Shown here: positions 42,336 to 50,783 of the stretch, piece by piece
How positions within the stretch are numbered: position 1 is the stretch's first letter
Layout: the number at the start of each line of letters is the position of its first letter
NCBI GenBank assembly: GCA_002694745.1
Contig: NZMY01000050.1
Span: 456,232 to 520,231, forward strand
DNA length: 64,000 nucleotides
Source: Croceicoccus sp.
GTDB lineage: Bacteria > Pseudomonadota > Alphaproteobacteria > Sphingomonadales > Sphingomonadaceae
Reading direction: 5' to 3'
Made by a program: the position numbers and the translations under genes
Notes under the pieces: model-generated
Seen by the model: only the letters and a program-made list of their open reading frames with translations
Databases searched by the model: none
What the model was told of the DNA's origin: nothing

Positions 42336-43373
42336 ATGGGGCGCAGGCCGACGGGGAGGCCGACCAGTTTCGACATCGCCTATGCCGCGGGCGTGTCGCA
42401 GCCTACCGTCAGCAGGGCGCTTCGCGGCGACCGGTCCGTCAGTGCCGAGACCCGTGCGCGCATCGAGGAGATCGCGCGCGACCTCAATTACACGGTCGAC
42501 AAGAACGCGTCATCGCTGCGTTCGCAGCGGTCGAACACCATCGCGCTGCTGTTCTTCGAGGATCAGACTGCCGACGACAGCAAGATCAATCCCTTCTTCC
42601 TTGCCATGCTGGGTTCGATCACCCGCGCCTGCGCGAACCGGGGGCTGGACCTGCTGATCTCGTTCCAGCGGATGGAGGACGACTGGCACCTGCGTTACCA
42701 GGACGCGAACCGCGCCGACGGGCTGATCCTGCTGGGCTATGGCGACTGGGAGATCTATCAGGCCCGGCTGGCGCAGCTGGTCGAGCAGGGGGCCAATTTC
42801 GCGCGATGGGGTTCGGTGCGTTCGGAAACGAGCGGGGCGACGATCGGCTCGGACAATCTGGGTGCAGGGCGGCTGGCGAGCGAACATCTGCTGTCGCTCG
42901 GCCGCCGCCGGATCGCCTTTCTGGGCCATGCGGACAGCCATTACCCCGAGTTTGCGGACCGTTACGAGGGACTGTGCAATGCATTGCGGGACGCGGGCAT
43001 TCAGCCCGACCCGGCCTTGCAGTTCGACGCGCTGACGAACGAGAAGGCGGGATTCCAGGCCGCCAACCGCCTGATCGCATCGGGCGAGCCATTCGACGCC
43101 GTTTTTGCCGCCAGTGACCTGATCGCCATCGGTGCGATGCGCGCGCTGACCGCGGCGGGCCTTGCGATCCCCGAAGATGTGGCGGTCGTCGGCTTCGACA
43201 ATATCCCCGGCGCCAGCCTGACCACCCCGCCGCTGACCACCGTCCAGCAGGACATCGCGGGCGCGGGCGTGCGGCTGATCGATACGCTGGTGGCTCAGAT
43301 AGAAGGCAGGCCCCTGCCCGAGGCGCGATTGCCGACCCGCCTGATCGTCAGGGGCAGCACGGTCGCGGGATAA
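42336..43373 (+). CDS. LacI family transcriptional regulator
   Basis: SFDIAYAAGVSQPTVSRALRGDRSVSAETRARIEEIA HTH; periplasmic-binding-like sensor domain. Confidence 0.92.
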   Translation: MGRRPTGRPTSFDIAYAAGVSQPTVSRALRGDRSVSAETRARIEEIARDLNYTVDKNASSLRSQRSNTIALLFFEDQTADDSKINPFFLAMLGSITRACANRGLDLLISFQRMEDDWHLRYQDANRADGLILLGYGDWEIYQARLAQLVEQGANFARWGSVRSETSGATIGSDNLGAGRLASEHLLSLGRRRIAFLGHADSHYPEFADRYEGLCNALRDAGIQPDPALQFDALTNEKAGFQAANRLIASGEPFDAVFAASDLIAIGAMRALTAAGLAIPEDVAVVGFDNIPGASLTTPPLTTVQQDIAGAGVRLIDTLVAQIEGRPLPEARLPTRLIVRGSTVAG

Positions 43374-43404
43374 GGGGCCCGTTCGCCCACGCACCAGCCG
43401 CGAA

Positions 43405-43418
43405 TGTATTCGTATTCA
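43405..43418. promoter_or_regulatory. Candidate LacI-family operator upstream of the MFS transporter
   Basis: TGTATTCGTATTCA, semi-palindromic, shares the central CG and TAT flank with the site at 42193. Confidence 0.35.
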
Positions 43419-43508
43419 GCTTGTGGCCCTGCCGCGATCCGTGCAGCCATTCACGATTGACGCGCGGCGAGCACGATCCGGGCGCGGAGGGAAAGGACAA
43501 GCGCCGAT

Positions 43509-45026
43509 ATGAGCCGGACGGAAAAACCGCTGCAGGGATTCTGGGGGCTGTGGAACATCAGCTTCGGCTTTTTCGGCATCCAGATCGGCTTTGCGCTTCA
43601 GAATGCGAATATGAGCCGGGTCTTCCAGACCTTGGGCGCCAGCATGGACGACCTGCCGGCGCTTTGGGTGGCCGCGCCGCTGACCGGCCTGATCGTGCAG
43701 CCCATCATCGGCCATCTGTCGGACCGCACATGGACGCGGCTTGGCCGCCGGCGCCCCTATTTCCTGACCGGCGCCCTGCTTTCGGCTTTTGCGCTGTTCC
43801 TGATGCCTTTCGCGCCCACCATTGCCGCGCCGCTGGTGTTCGCCGCCGCAATGCTATGGGTGCTGGACGCCAGCCTCAATATCTCGATGGAGCCTTTCCG
43901 CGCCTTTGTCGGCGACATGCTGCGTACCGACCAGCACGCGGCGGGCTATGCCGTGCAGACCGCCTTTATCGGCGCGGGCGCAGTGATGGGGTCGATCTTC
44001 CCGTTTCTGCTCGAGCATCTGGGCGTATCCAACGTGGCCGCGCCCGGCGCGCTGCCCGACACGGTGCGCTTCAGCTTCTGGACGGGCGCGGTGGCCTTGC
44101 TGGTCGCGGTCGTCTGGACGGTGGTGACGACGCGCGAGTTCAGCCCCGAGGAACAGGCCGCCTTTGCCAGCCACCAAACCCCGGTGGACGAGGCGGCGAT
44201 GATGCGCGCATTGGCGGACAAGCCCACGCTGGCCGGCATGGTGTGGATCGCGCTGGGCGCGGCGGTCGTGGTGCTGGTCGATGTGCTTGCGCTGGAAAAG
44301 GAAGTGCTGCTGCTAGGCGGACTGATGGCGCTATACGGCGTGCTGACGCTGATCGCGATCCGCATGGCGCGGGCAGGGCGGCCGCCCAACATGCTGTCCA
44401 GCATCGTCGGCGATTTCTCGGGCATGCCGCCCGTCATGAAGCGGCTGGCGCTGGTGCAGTTCTTCAGCTGGTCGGCGCTTTTCATCATGTGGATCAACAC
44501 CACGCCGGTGGTCACCCAATATGTGTTCGGATCGACCGACACGGCCAGCACCGCCTATAACGAAGGCGCGAACTGGGTGAATGTGCTGTTCACCGTCTAT
44601 AACGGTGTCGCCGCCGTGGCCGCGCTTGCGCTGCTGCCGGTTATGAGCCGCCGGTTCGGGCCGGTGCGAACCCATTCGATTTGCCTGACGCTGGGCGCGC
44701 TGGGCTTTCTGGGCTTTTTCGTGCTGCGCGATGCCAATGCGCTGATCGCGGCCGAAATCGGCATCGGCATCGCCTGGGCCAGCATCCTCGCCATGCCCTA
44801 TGCCATCCTCGCCTCGAACCTGCCGCAGTCGAAGCTGGGCATCTACATGGGGCTGTTCAACATCTTTATCGTCGTGCCGCAATTGCTGGTCGCCACCGTC
44901 ATGGGGTCGATCATGCTGTGGCTTTTCCCGGGTGAACCGATCTGGACGATGCTGTTCGCCGCCGCCGCCTGGATCATCGCCGCGCTCGCCATGACGCGCG
45001 TGTCGGCTGCCATTCCGCAGGAGTGA
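43509..45026 (+). CDS. MFS / GPH-type sugar transporter (maltose/maltodextrin predicted)
   Basis: GFFGIQIGFALQNANMSRVFQTLGA, HLSDRTWTRLGRRRPYFLTGA; position in the amylolytic locus. Confidence 0.88.
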   Translation: MSRTEKPLQGFWGLWNISFGFFGIQIGFALQNANMSRVFQTLGASMDDLPALWVAAPLTGLIVQPIIGHLSDRTWTRLGRRRPYFLTGALLSAFALFLMPFAPTIAAPLVFAAAMLWVLDASLNISMEPFRAFVGDMLRTDQHAAGYAVQTAFIGAGAVMGSIFPFLLEHLGVSNVAAPGALPDTVRFSFWTGAVALLVAVVWTVVTTREFSPEEQAAFASHQTPVDEAAMMRALADKPTLAGMVWIALGAAVVVLVDVLALEKEVLLLGGLMALYGVLTLIAIRMARAGRPPNMLSSIVGDFSGMPPVMKRLALVQFFSWSALFIMWINTTPVVTQYVFGSTDTASTAYNEGANWVNVLFTVYNGVAAVAALALLPVMSRRFGPVRTHSICLTLGALGFLGFFVLRDANALIAAEIGIGIAWASILAMPYAILASNLPQSKLGIYMGLFNIFIVVPQLLVATVMGSIMLWLFPGEPIWTMLFAAAAWIIAALAMTRVSAAIPQE

Positions 45027-45032
45027 TTGCAC

Positions 45033-46442
45033 ATGAAGCGCCTTTCCATCCTTTCGCTGACCCTGGGAGCCGCGCTCCTGTCGCCTTGCGCCATGGCGCA
45101 GGAACCGGCCGATCCGTGGACGCCGCAGCCCTACAGCACGATTCAGCATCCCGAATGGTCGAAGGACGCCGTGCTCTATCAGATAAACACGCGCCAGTTC
45201 ACGCCCGAGGGGACCTTCCGCGCCGCCGAGCGTGAATTGCCGCGGCTGAAAGAACTGGGCGTCGACATATTGTGGCTGATGCCGATCCATCCCATTGGCG
45301 AGAAGAACCGCAAGGGCACGCTGGGTTCGCCCTATTCGGTGCAGGATTATTACGAGGTCAATCCCGAATTCGGCACCAAGGAAGATCTGAAAAGCTTCGT
45401 CGATGCGGCGCATGCGCAGGGCTTTCACGTCATTCTCGACCTCGTCGCCAACCACACCGCGTGGGACAATGCGCTCGCGGAGCAGCACCCCGACTGGTAC
45501 GAAAAGGACTGGAAGGGCGATTTCCGCCCGACCCCGTGGTGGGACTGGTCCGACGTCATCGATCTCGACTGGTCGAAGCCCGGCGTTCGCAAGCATGTCG
45601 GCGAGGCGATGGAATACTGGGTCCGCGAATTCGACATTGACGGCTATCGCGCCGATGTGGCGGGCTATGTCCCGCTCGATTTCTGGGAGGCCGAGCGCCA
45701 GCGGCTCGACGCCATCCGTCCGGTGTTCATGCTGGCCGAATGGAAGACGCCGGAAATGACGCGACAGGCGTTCGACGCGGTCTATGCGTGGGAATGGCAC
45801 GAGACGATAAAGGAGATCGCGCAGGGCAAGGCCGATGCGACCGCATTGTTCAGCTATTATGCCGAGAACGAGAGCAGCTGGCCGCGCGAGGCCATGCGCC
45901 TTACCTATATCGCCAATCACGACAGCAATTCTTGGGAAGGCACGCAATACGAGAATTTCGGCGAAGCGCTGCCCGCGTTCATGGCGTTGTCCTTCGCCGG
46001 TGAAGGGCTGCCGATGCTGTATAACGGGCAGGAGGCTTGCAACGCCAAGCGGCTGGAATTCTTCGAAAAGGACCCGATCGACTGGTCGCAGGGCGAGGGA
46101 TGCACATTGGGCGATCTGGCGTCGCGGCTGATCGCGTTTCGCAAGGCCAATCCGGCTCTGGGCAACGGGCAATGGGGGGCGCGGATGCAGCAGGTCGTGA
46201 ACGACAAGCCGCAGCAATTGTTCGCATGGGTCCGCCAGCAGGACGGCAACAAGGTGGTCGGGCTGTTCAACCTGTCTGAAAAGCCCGTCAGCGCGCAACT
46301 GGCCGACGGGCTGGCCGCAGGGCGCTATGTCGATTTTGCGGACGGTTCGGCCATCGAGTTGAAAGCAGGGACCACGGTGGAATTGCCTGCGTGGGGTTAC
46401 CGGCTGCTGTCGACAGGGAGTAGCACCGCGCCGCGCGATTGA
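45033..46442 (+). CDS. Secreted GH13 alpha-amylase family enzyme
   Basis: Signal peptide; DAVLYQINTRQFTPEGTF, DGYRADVAGYVP, YIANHDSNSWEGT. Confidence 0.9.
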   Translation: MKRLSILSLTLGAALLSPCAMAQEPADPWTPQPYSTIQHPEWSKDAVLYQINTRQFTPEGTFRAAERELPRLKELGVDILWLMPIHPIGEKNRKGTLGSPYSVQDYYEVNPEFGTKEDLKSFVDAAHAQGFHVILDLVANHTAWDNALAEQHPDWYEKDWKGDFRPTPWWDWSDVIDLDWSKPGVRKHVGEAMEYWVREFDIDGYRADVAGYVPLDFWEAERQRLDAIRPVFMLAEWKTPEMTRQAFDAVYAWEWHETIKEIAQGKADATALFSYYAENESSWPREAMRLTYIANHDSNSWEGTQYENFGEALPAFMALSFAGEGLPMLYNGQEACNAKRLEFFEKDPIDWSQGEGCTLGDLASRLIAFRKANPALGNGQWGARMQQVVNDKPQQLFAWVRQQDGNKVVGLFNLSEKPVSAQLADGLAAGRYVDFADGSAIELKAGTTVELPAWGYRLLSTGSSTAPRD

Positions 46443-46566
46443 CGCGCCGGATGCCGAAGGCCGCAAGCCCAAGGGGGAGGTAAGAGCCCTGGACTTGCGG
46501 CGCGCGCTCCCATCATATCCGCGCGGCTTCCGGACCGTGCGGATATTTTCGCGATGGGAACGAGTG

Positions 46567-47088
46567 TCAGGCCGGCAGTGATACGGCGTCGGTTGCGTGT
46601 ATCACGCCGTTCGACGCCTTCACATCGGCTTGCACGACAGTCGCCGTGCCGCCCTTTGCGTCGGTCAGGATCACATTGCCGCCCGACATGCTGGCCGTCA
46701 GAGTTCCGCCCTGCACGGTGGTCAGTTCGGCGGTGCCGCCATTGCTCTCGATCATGCCGATCAGCTGCGTGGCGGAGACATTGCCCGGCACCACGTGATA
46801 GGTCAGCACCGAACGCAGCATGTCGGCATTCTCGGGCTTGAGCAGGGTCGACACGGTCCCGTCGGGCAGCTTGGCGAAAGCGGCATCGGTCGGCGCGAAA
46901 ACGGTGAACGGTCCATCACCGGCAAGCGTGTCGGCAAGGTTTGCGGCCTTCACGGCGGCGACCAGCGTTTCGTGATCGGGTGACGCCACGGCTGCCTCGA
47001 CAATGGTCGAGCCGCCATGATGGTCGGCGTGGGCGGGCATGGCGGCAGTAAGCAGGACGGCTGCTGCAAGCGAGATGGGAAGTTTCAT
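46567..47088 (-). CDS. Secreted fasciclin-domain protein
   Basis: GPFTVFAPTDAAFAKLP, LRSVLTYHVVPG, NGVIHATDAVSLPA. Confidence 0.93.
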   Translation of the reverse strand: MKLPISLAAAVLLTAAMPAHADHHGGSTIVEAAVASPDHETLVAAVKAANLADTLAGDGPFTVFAPTDAAFAKLPDGTVSTLLKPENADMLRSVLTYHVVPGNVSATQLIGMIESNGGTAELTTVQGGTLTASMSGGNVILTDAKGGTATVVQADVKASNGVIHATDAVSLPA

Positions 47089-47282
47089 ATCGTCCTCTTC
47101 GTTGGGGGGCTTGAAGTCGGGCGTGTTTGCAATCCGGTGGTCGAGGGGATCTTGCCGAACCGGTCGAGCCGGATTGCCTCGAACGGTAGATTGATAATCG
47201 GTTAGCTTGGACTTGATCTATCAAGTTGGACGGGACCTGCAGGCGGGTGGGAAGAACTCTGCAGGCCCCGTCGCTCCTGAAA

Positions 47283-47438
47283 TCACGGCATCGTAATCGC
47301 GCCGGTCATCCAGGTTGCAGAAAGAAAAGTAATCGCGAGCCCAAGGCTTATACCAAGCACGTAGCGCACCACACGTTCTTCGCTTCCGCCTCTGACGTCT
47401 TCTGATGCGTAGTGAGGTTCTTCATCGATCGGCAACAT
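47283..47438 (-). CDS. Small (51 aa) single-pass membrane protein
   Basis: Reverse-strand translation MLPIDEEPHYASEDVRGGSEERVVRYVLGISLGLAITFLSATWMTGAITMP*. Purine-rich RBS (tgagaggagg) precedes the ATG. Not in the ORF track. Confidence 0.55.
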   Translation of the reverse strand: MLPIDEEPHYASEDVRGGSEERVVRYVLGISLGLAITFLSATWMTGAITMP

Positions 47439-47584
47439 TGCATCCTCCTCTCAAACAGGTTGCGTGCCACGATAGGAAAGATGCGCCTCGCCTACCGCTT
47501 CAACAACCTGTCCGAAGGTGCAACCTTGTGGTCCAAGGAAGTACTTGCCGTGATCGAGACGTTATTTGTGCGGGCTGTCCAGTT

Positions 47585-48175
47585 TTAATATCCCGCTTCG
47601 ATGACGGTCCTGATCGCCTCTGCCGTGGTTCTTATGCCCAGCGTCTTCAGCAGGGCCGCGCGGTGCATCTTGATCGTCCGCTCGCTGAGGTCGAGGTCAT
47701 AGGCGATCTGCTTGTTCAGCTTGCCGCGCGCCATCTCGATCAGGATCTGCTTCTGGCGCGGGGTCAGCTTTTCGATCTGCTGGCGGGCCTGCTTCTGCCG
47801 GTCCTCGCCCACGGTTTCGGCCGCGCCGACGATTTCCATCTGCGAGCCGAGGAAATATTCCAGCTGGCCCTTGTCGTCGAAAATTGGCGCGACCATGACG
47901 GCGTTGCGGAAGGGGGTCCCGTCCTTCTTGTAGTTCAAAATCTCGACCATGGTGGGCCGCCGCTGCCGCACGCCCTGACGCAATTCCTCGGTCAGCCAAG
48001 GTTCGGTTTCGGGCCCAGTCAGGAACCGGCAGTTGTAACCGATGATCTCTTCGCGTTCATATCCCGTCAGCGCCGTGAAGGCGGCATTGCATTCGACGAT
48101 GGGATTGTCGGGCAGCCGCGGATTGCTGACGACCGCTGCCACGGTGCTCGAAGCGATGAGGTCTGACGCGTTCAT
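47585..48175 (-). CDS. LOV-HTH (LuxR-type) blue-light transcription factor, EL222-like
   Basis: LOV signature GYNCRFLTG, ILNYKKDGTPFRNAV, YFLGSQMEI; C-terminal LuxR HTH LTPRQKQILIEMARGKLNKQIAYDLDLSERTIKMHRAALLKTLG. Confidence 0.9.
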   Translation of the reverse strand: MNASDLIASSTVAAVVSNPRLPDNPIVECNAAFTALTGYEREEIIGYNCRFLTGPETEPWLTEELRQGVRQRRPTMVEILNYKKDGTPFRNAVMVAPIFDDKGQLEYFLGSQMEIVGAAETVGEDRQKQARQQIEKLTPRQKQILIEMARGKLNKQIAYDLDLSERTIKMHRAALLKTLGIRTTAEAIRTVIEAGY

Positions 48176-48282
48176 GAAACGAAGCTAGTCACTGGCAAGG
48201 CGATTTGAAAGTTTCCGAGCGTATCCTGGCATGCTTTTGAACGGCTTTCATTCCGCCGTCCGCTACTCCGGTCCCCAAGCAC

Positions 48283-49734
48283 CTACTCCAGACCCAGCGC
48301 GTCGAGGTCGACCGTCGCGGCCGCAAGGTCTGCCTGGGCGGCGGCAATGCGTGCCTGCGCGTTGATCAGCTGGACCTGTGCATCGGTCGCGGTCTCCTCG
48401 CGCTGGTTGACGAGGAAGAAATTGCTTGACCCCAGCTGGAACCGCCGCCGCTCGGCCTGCGCCAGTTCGCGGGCCAGTTCGAATTCGCGGCGCGACGTTT
48501 CGACCAGCCGCTCCGCGCCGTTCAGCGCGATGCGCATCGTCTCGACCTCGGTCTCGATCCGGTCGCGCAGGAATTCCTGCTGGATGGCCAGTTCGTCCAA
48601 CTTCGCCTCCGCCTCGACAACGCGGCCCTTGGCGGCCCGGTTCTGCAGCGGGACCGAAAACTGAAAGCCGACAATGGTTTCGAATGGCGTCCGGCTGAAA
48701 CCGCCCAGCCCTTCATCACCGATGTCCTTGGCCAGCTTGCCGACAAGGTCGAGGCGCGGCCGCATGGCGTTTTCCGCAAGGGCGAGCGACAGGACCGACT
48801 GGTCGACGCGCGCCAGCAGGCTCTGCAATTCGGGGCGCTGCGAGAGAGTGAAGTCGGGATCGACCGACAGCAGCGCCAGCGCCTGCGCATCGGATGGCAG
48901 GCGATCGGCCCCGACAATGACGGGATTGCCCGAAGGATCGCGATAGAACAGGGACAGGCGCACTGCCGCAGCCTCGAACGCCTGCTCCGCCTCGATCACG
49001 CGGGCGCGTCTGCGGACGAGGTTCTGCTCATTCTCGGTCTGCAGGATGCGTGGCTGCGCGCCAAGCTGTACCTGCCGGTCGATGGCGCCGGTGCGGTCCT
49101 GCGCCAGTTCCAGCAACTCGCGATAGGCCTGCAGCCGAAGCCCCGTGGCCACCCAGTCCTGATAGGCCGCGATGGTGCGGCTCTGCACGCCGATGGCGGC
49201 GGCCTCCGCCTCGAACCGGGCGACATCGATGCCGCGTGCCGCGATCGAACGCTGCGCGCGCCGTTCGTCAATCAGCCGGTCGCGCAGCAGCGAGAACAGC
49301 GCGCCGATCTGCAATTCGCCCAGCCGATTGGTAAAGGCCTCATCCTCATAGATCGGAAAATCGCCCCGGCTGACGCGATAGCCGCCATAGGCATAGCCGC
49401 CGTTGGTGCCCAGCGGCTGGTTGGCGGTCCCTTCGACGATGGTGCCGTCGTAATAGCCGGTCACCCGGCTGCGCCCTTCGACATCGAAGACGGTGTCGAA
49501 CGCGCCTTCGGAGCGCAGAGCCGCGCCCTGCGCCTGCCGGATCCTTGCCAGCGCCTCGATAATCTGGGGGGCCGTCCGGGCAGAGCGGCGCAGCACGTCG
49601 CTCAGCAGCAGCGGGCCTGTTTGCGGATCCTCTGCAACCACCATGGCCGGACCGTCGGTGGCCTGCGCCAGAACGGTCGCGGGCGCGGTGAGGGCGGCTC
49701 CCGCAATGATGATCCAGACCCTGCTTCGCCTCAC
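48283..49734 (-). CDS. TolC-family outer membrane efflux protein
   Basis: Signal peptide, long coiled-coil repeats, QRPELQSLLARVDQSVLSLALAENAMRPRLDL. GTG start overlaps the HlyD stop (GTGA). Confidence 0.87.
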   Translation of the reverse strand: MRRSRVWIIIAGAALTAPATVLAQATDGPAMVVAEDPQTGPLLLSDVLRRSARTAPQIIEALARIRQAQGAALRSEGAFDTVFDVEGRSRVTGYYDGTIVEGTANQPLGTNGGYAYGGYRVSRGDFPIYEDEAFTNRLGELQIGALFSLLRDRLIDERRAQRSIAARGIDVARFEAEAAAIGVQSRTIAAYQDWVATGLRLQAYRELLELAQDRTGAIDRQVQLGAQPRILQTENEQNLVRRRARVIEAEQAFEAAAVRLSLFYRDPSGNPVIVGADRLPSDAQALALLSVDPDFTLSQRPELQSLLARVDQSVLSLALAENAMRPRLDLVGKLAKDIGDEGLGGFSRTPFETIVGFQFSVPLQNRAAKGRVVEAEAKLDELAIQQEFLRDRIETEVETMRIALNGAERLVETSRREFELARELAQAERRRFQLGSSNFFLVNQREETATDAQVQLINAQARIAAAQADLAAATVDLDALGLE

Positions 49735-50783
49735 AACGAGGACCCCCAGTTTCCGCCCGGACTCGATGCGGCTTCGTCAGTGCGGTCATATTGCAGCGGG
49801 AAGTCGTTCAGCTGGCGCCAGATCTCGAAGCCCACGGTGACGGTATTGCCGCGGATCCAGCCCACGACATTGCTGCCCTGCCTGACGTAACGATCGCCGG
49901 GCCATGGACGTTCGGCATCGGGAAGGGGCTCGACGATGACGCGGAACTGGCCGTTGGGGGCGGCCACCGGATCGATGGTGCGGACACGCCCGTCATAGAC
50001 GCCGTAGACAAGGTTCGGCCATCCGCTGAACTGGACGGCGGGAAACCCCTCGAACTCCAGCCGCACGGGGCTGCCGCGTTCGATGATCGGCACGTCGCGC
50101 GCATCGACGAATATCTCGACCGCGCGCTCCACCTGTTCGGGCGCGATCACGGCTAGCACGGTGCCCGCCGTGATCAGCTGTCCGCCGGCTTCGCCATTAA
50201 CCTGCTGTATGCGGCCCTCGCGCGGGGCGGTCACCACCTGGGCCGAGCGGCGGTTGATCTCGGTCTCGATCCGGTTGATGCCCGCGCGCGCCTCGGCAAT
50301 CGTGGCATCGGCTTCGGCGATGCGGATCTGTGCCTGCTCGTATTCGCGCCGCGAAGCGAGCCCTTCGGCAAGCAGTTGCCGCGTACGTTCCACGTCGATC
50401 GTGGCGACCTGCCGCGCCTGCCGCATGGCCGCGATCTCCGCCTCGAGCTGGCGGCGTTCGGAATTGAGGCGGGAGAGCAGGTTGGGGTCGACGTCGACCA
50501 CGCGCGCGATCGGATCGCCGGCCGCCACCCTGTCGCCATCGCTGACGAAGAACTGTTCGACACGTCCGTCGATCAGCGACGACACCTGACGCGCCCTGTC
50601 GTCCGGATCGAGCGAGACGACCTTGCCCATGCCCTGCGCGGTCTGCACCCAGGGCACGAACAGCAAGCCTATCGTCAGCACGAAGCCGATGCCGATCATC
50701 CACGCCATCACCACCGCGAAGCGCGGCGGCCGGAGCGAGGCGAGGGTTCTGAAATGCTTAAGGTTTTCCGGCCGATCAGGCAT
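49731..50783 (-). CDS. HlyD-family periplasmic adaptor subunit
   Basis: One TM, lipoyl/hairpin DGRVEQFFVSDGDRVAAGDPIARVVDVDP, PREGRIQQVNGEAGGQLITAGTVLAVIAP. Confidence 0.87.
   Translation of the reverse strand: MPDRPENLKHFRTLASLRPPRFAVVMAWMIGIGFVLTIGLLFVPWVQTAQGMGKVVSLDPDDRARQVSSLIDGRVEQFFVSDGDRVAAGDPIARVVDVDPNLLSRLNSERRQLEAEIAAMRQARQVATIDVERTRQLLAEGLASRREYEQAQIRIAEADATIAEARAGINRIETEINRRSAQVVTAPREGRIQQVNGEAGGQLITAGTVLAVIAPEQVERAVEIFVDARDVPIIERGSPVRLEFEGFPAVQFSGWPNLVYGVYDGRVRTIDPVAAPNGQFRVIVEPLPDAERPWPGDRYVRQGSNVVGWIRGNTVTVGFEIWRQLNDFPLQYDRTDEAASSPGGNWGSSL

Noticed and set aside
44331-46472. 713-aa minus-strand ORF
   Set aside because: Antisense to the MFS and amylase genes.
46441-46505. Terminator after the amylase gene (ccgcaag...cttgcgg inverted repeat)
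   Set aside because: Imperfect pairing and no T-tract; insufficient to call a rho-independent terminator.
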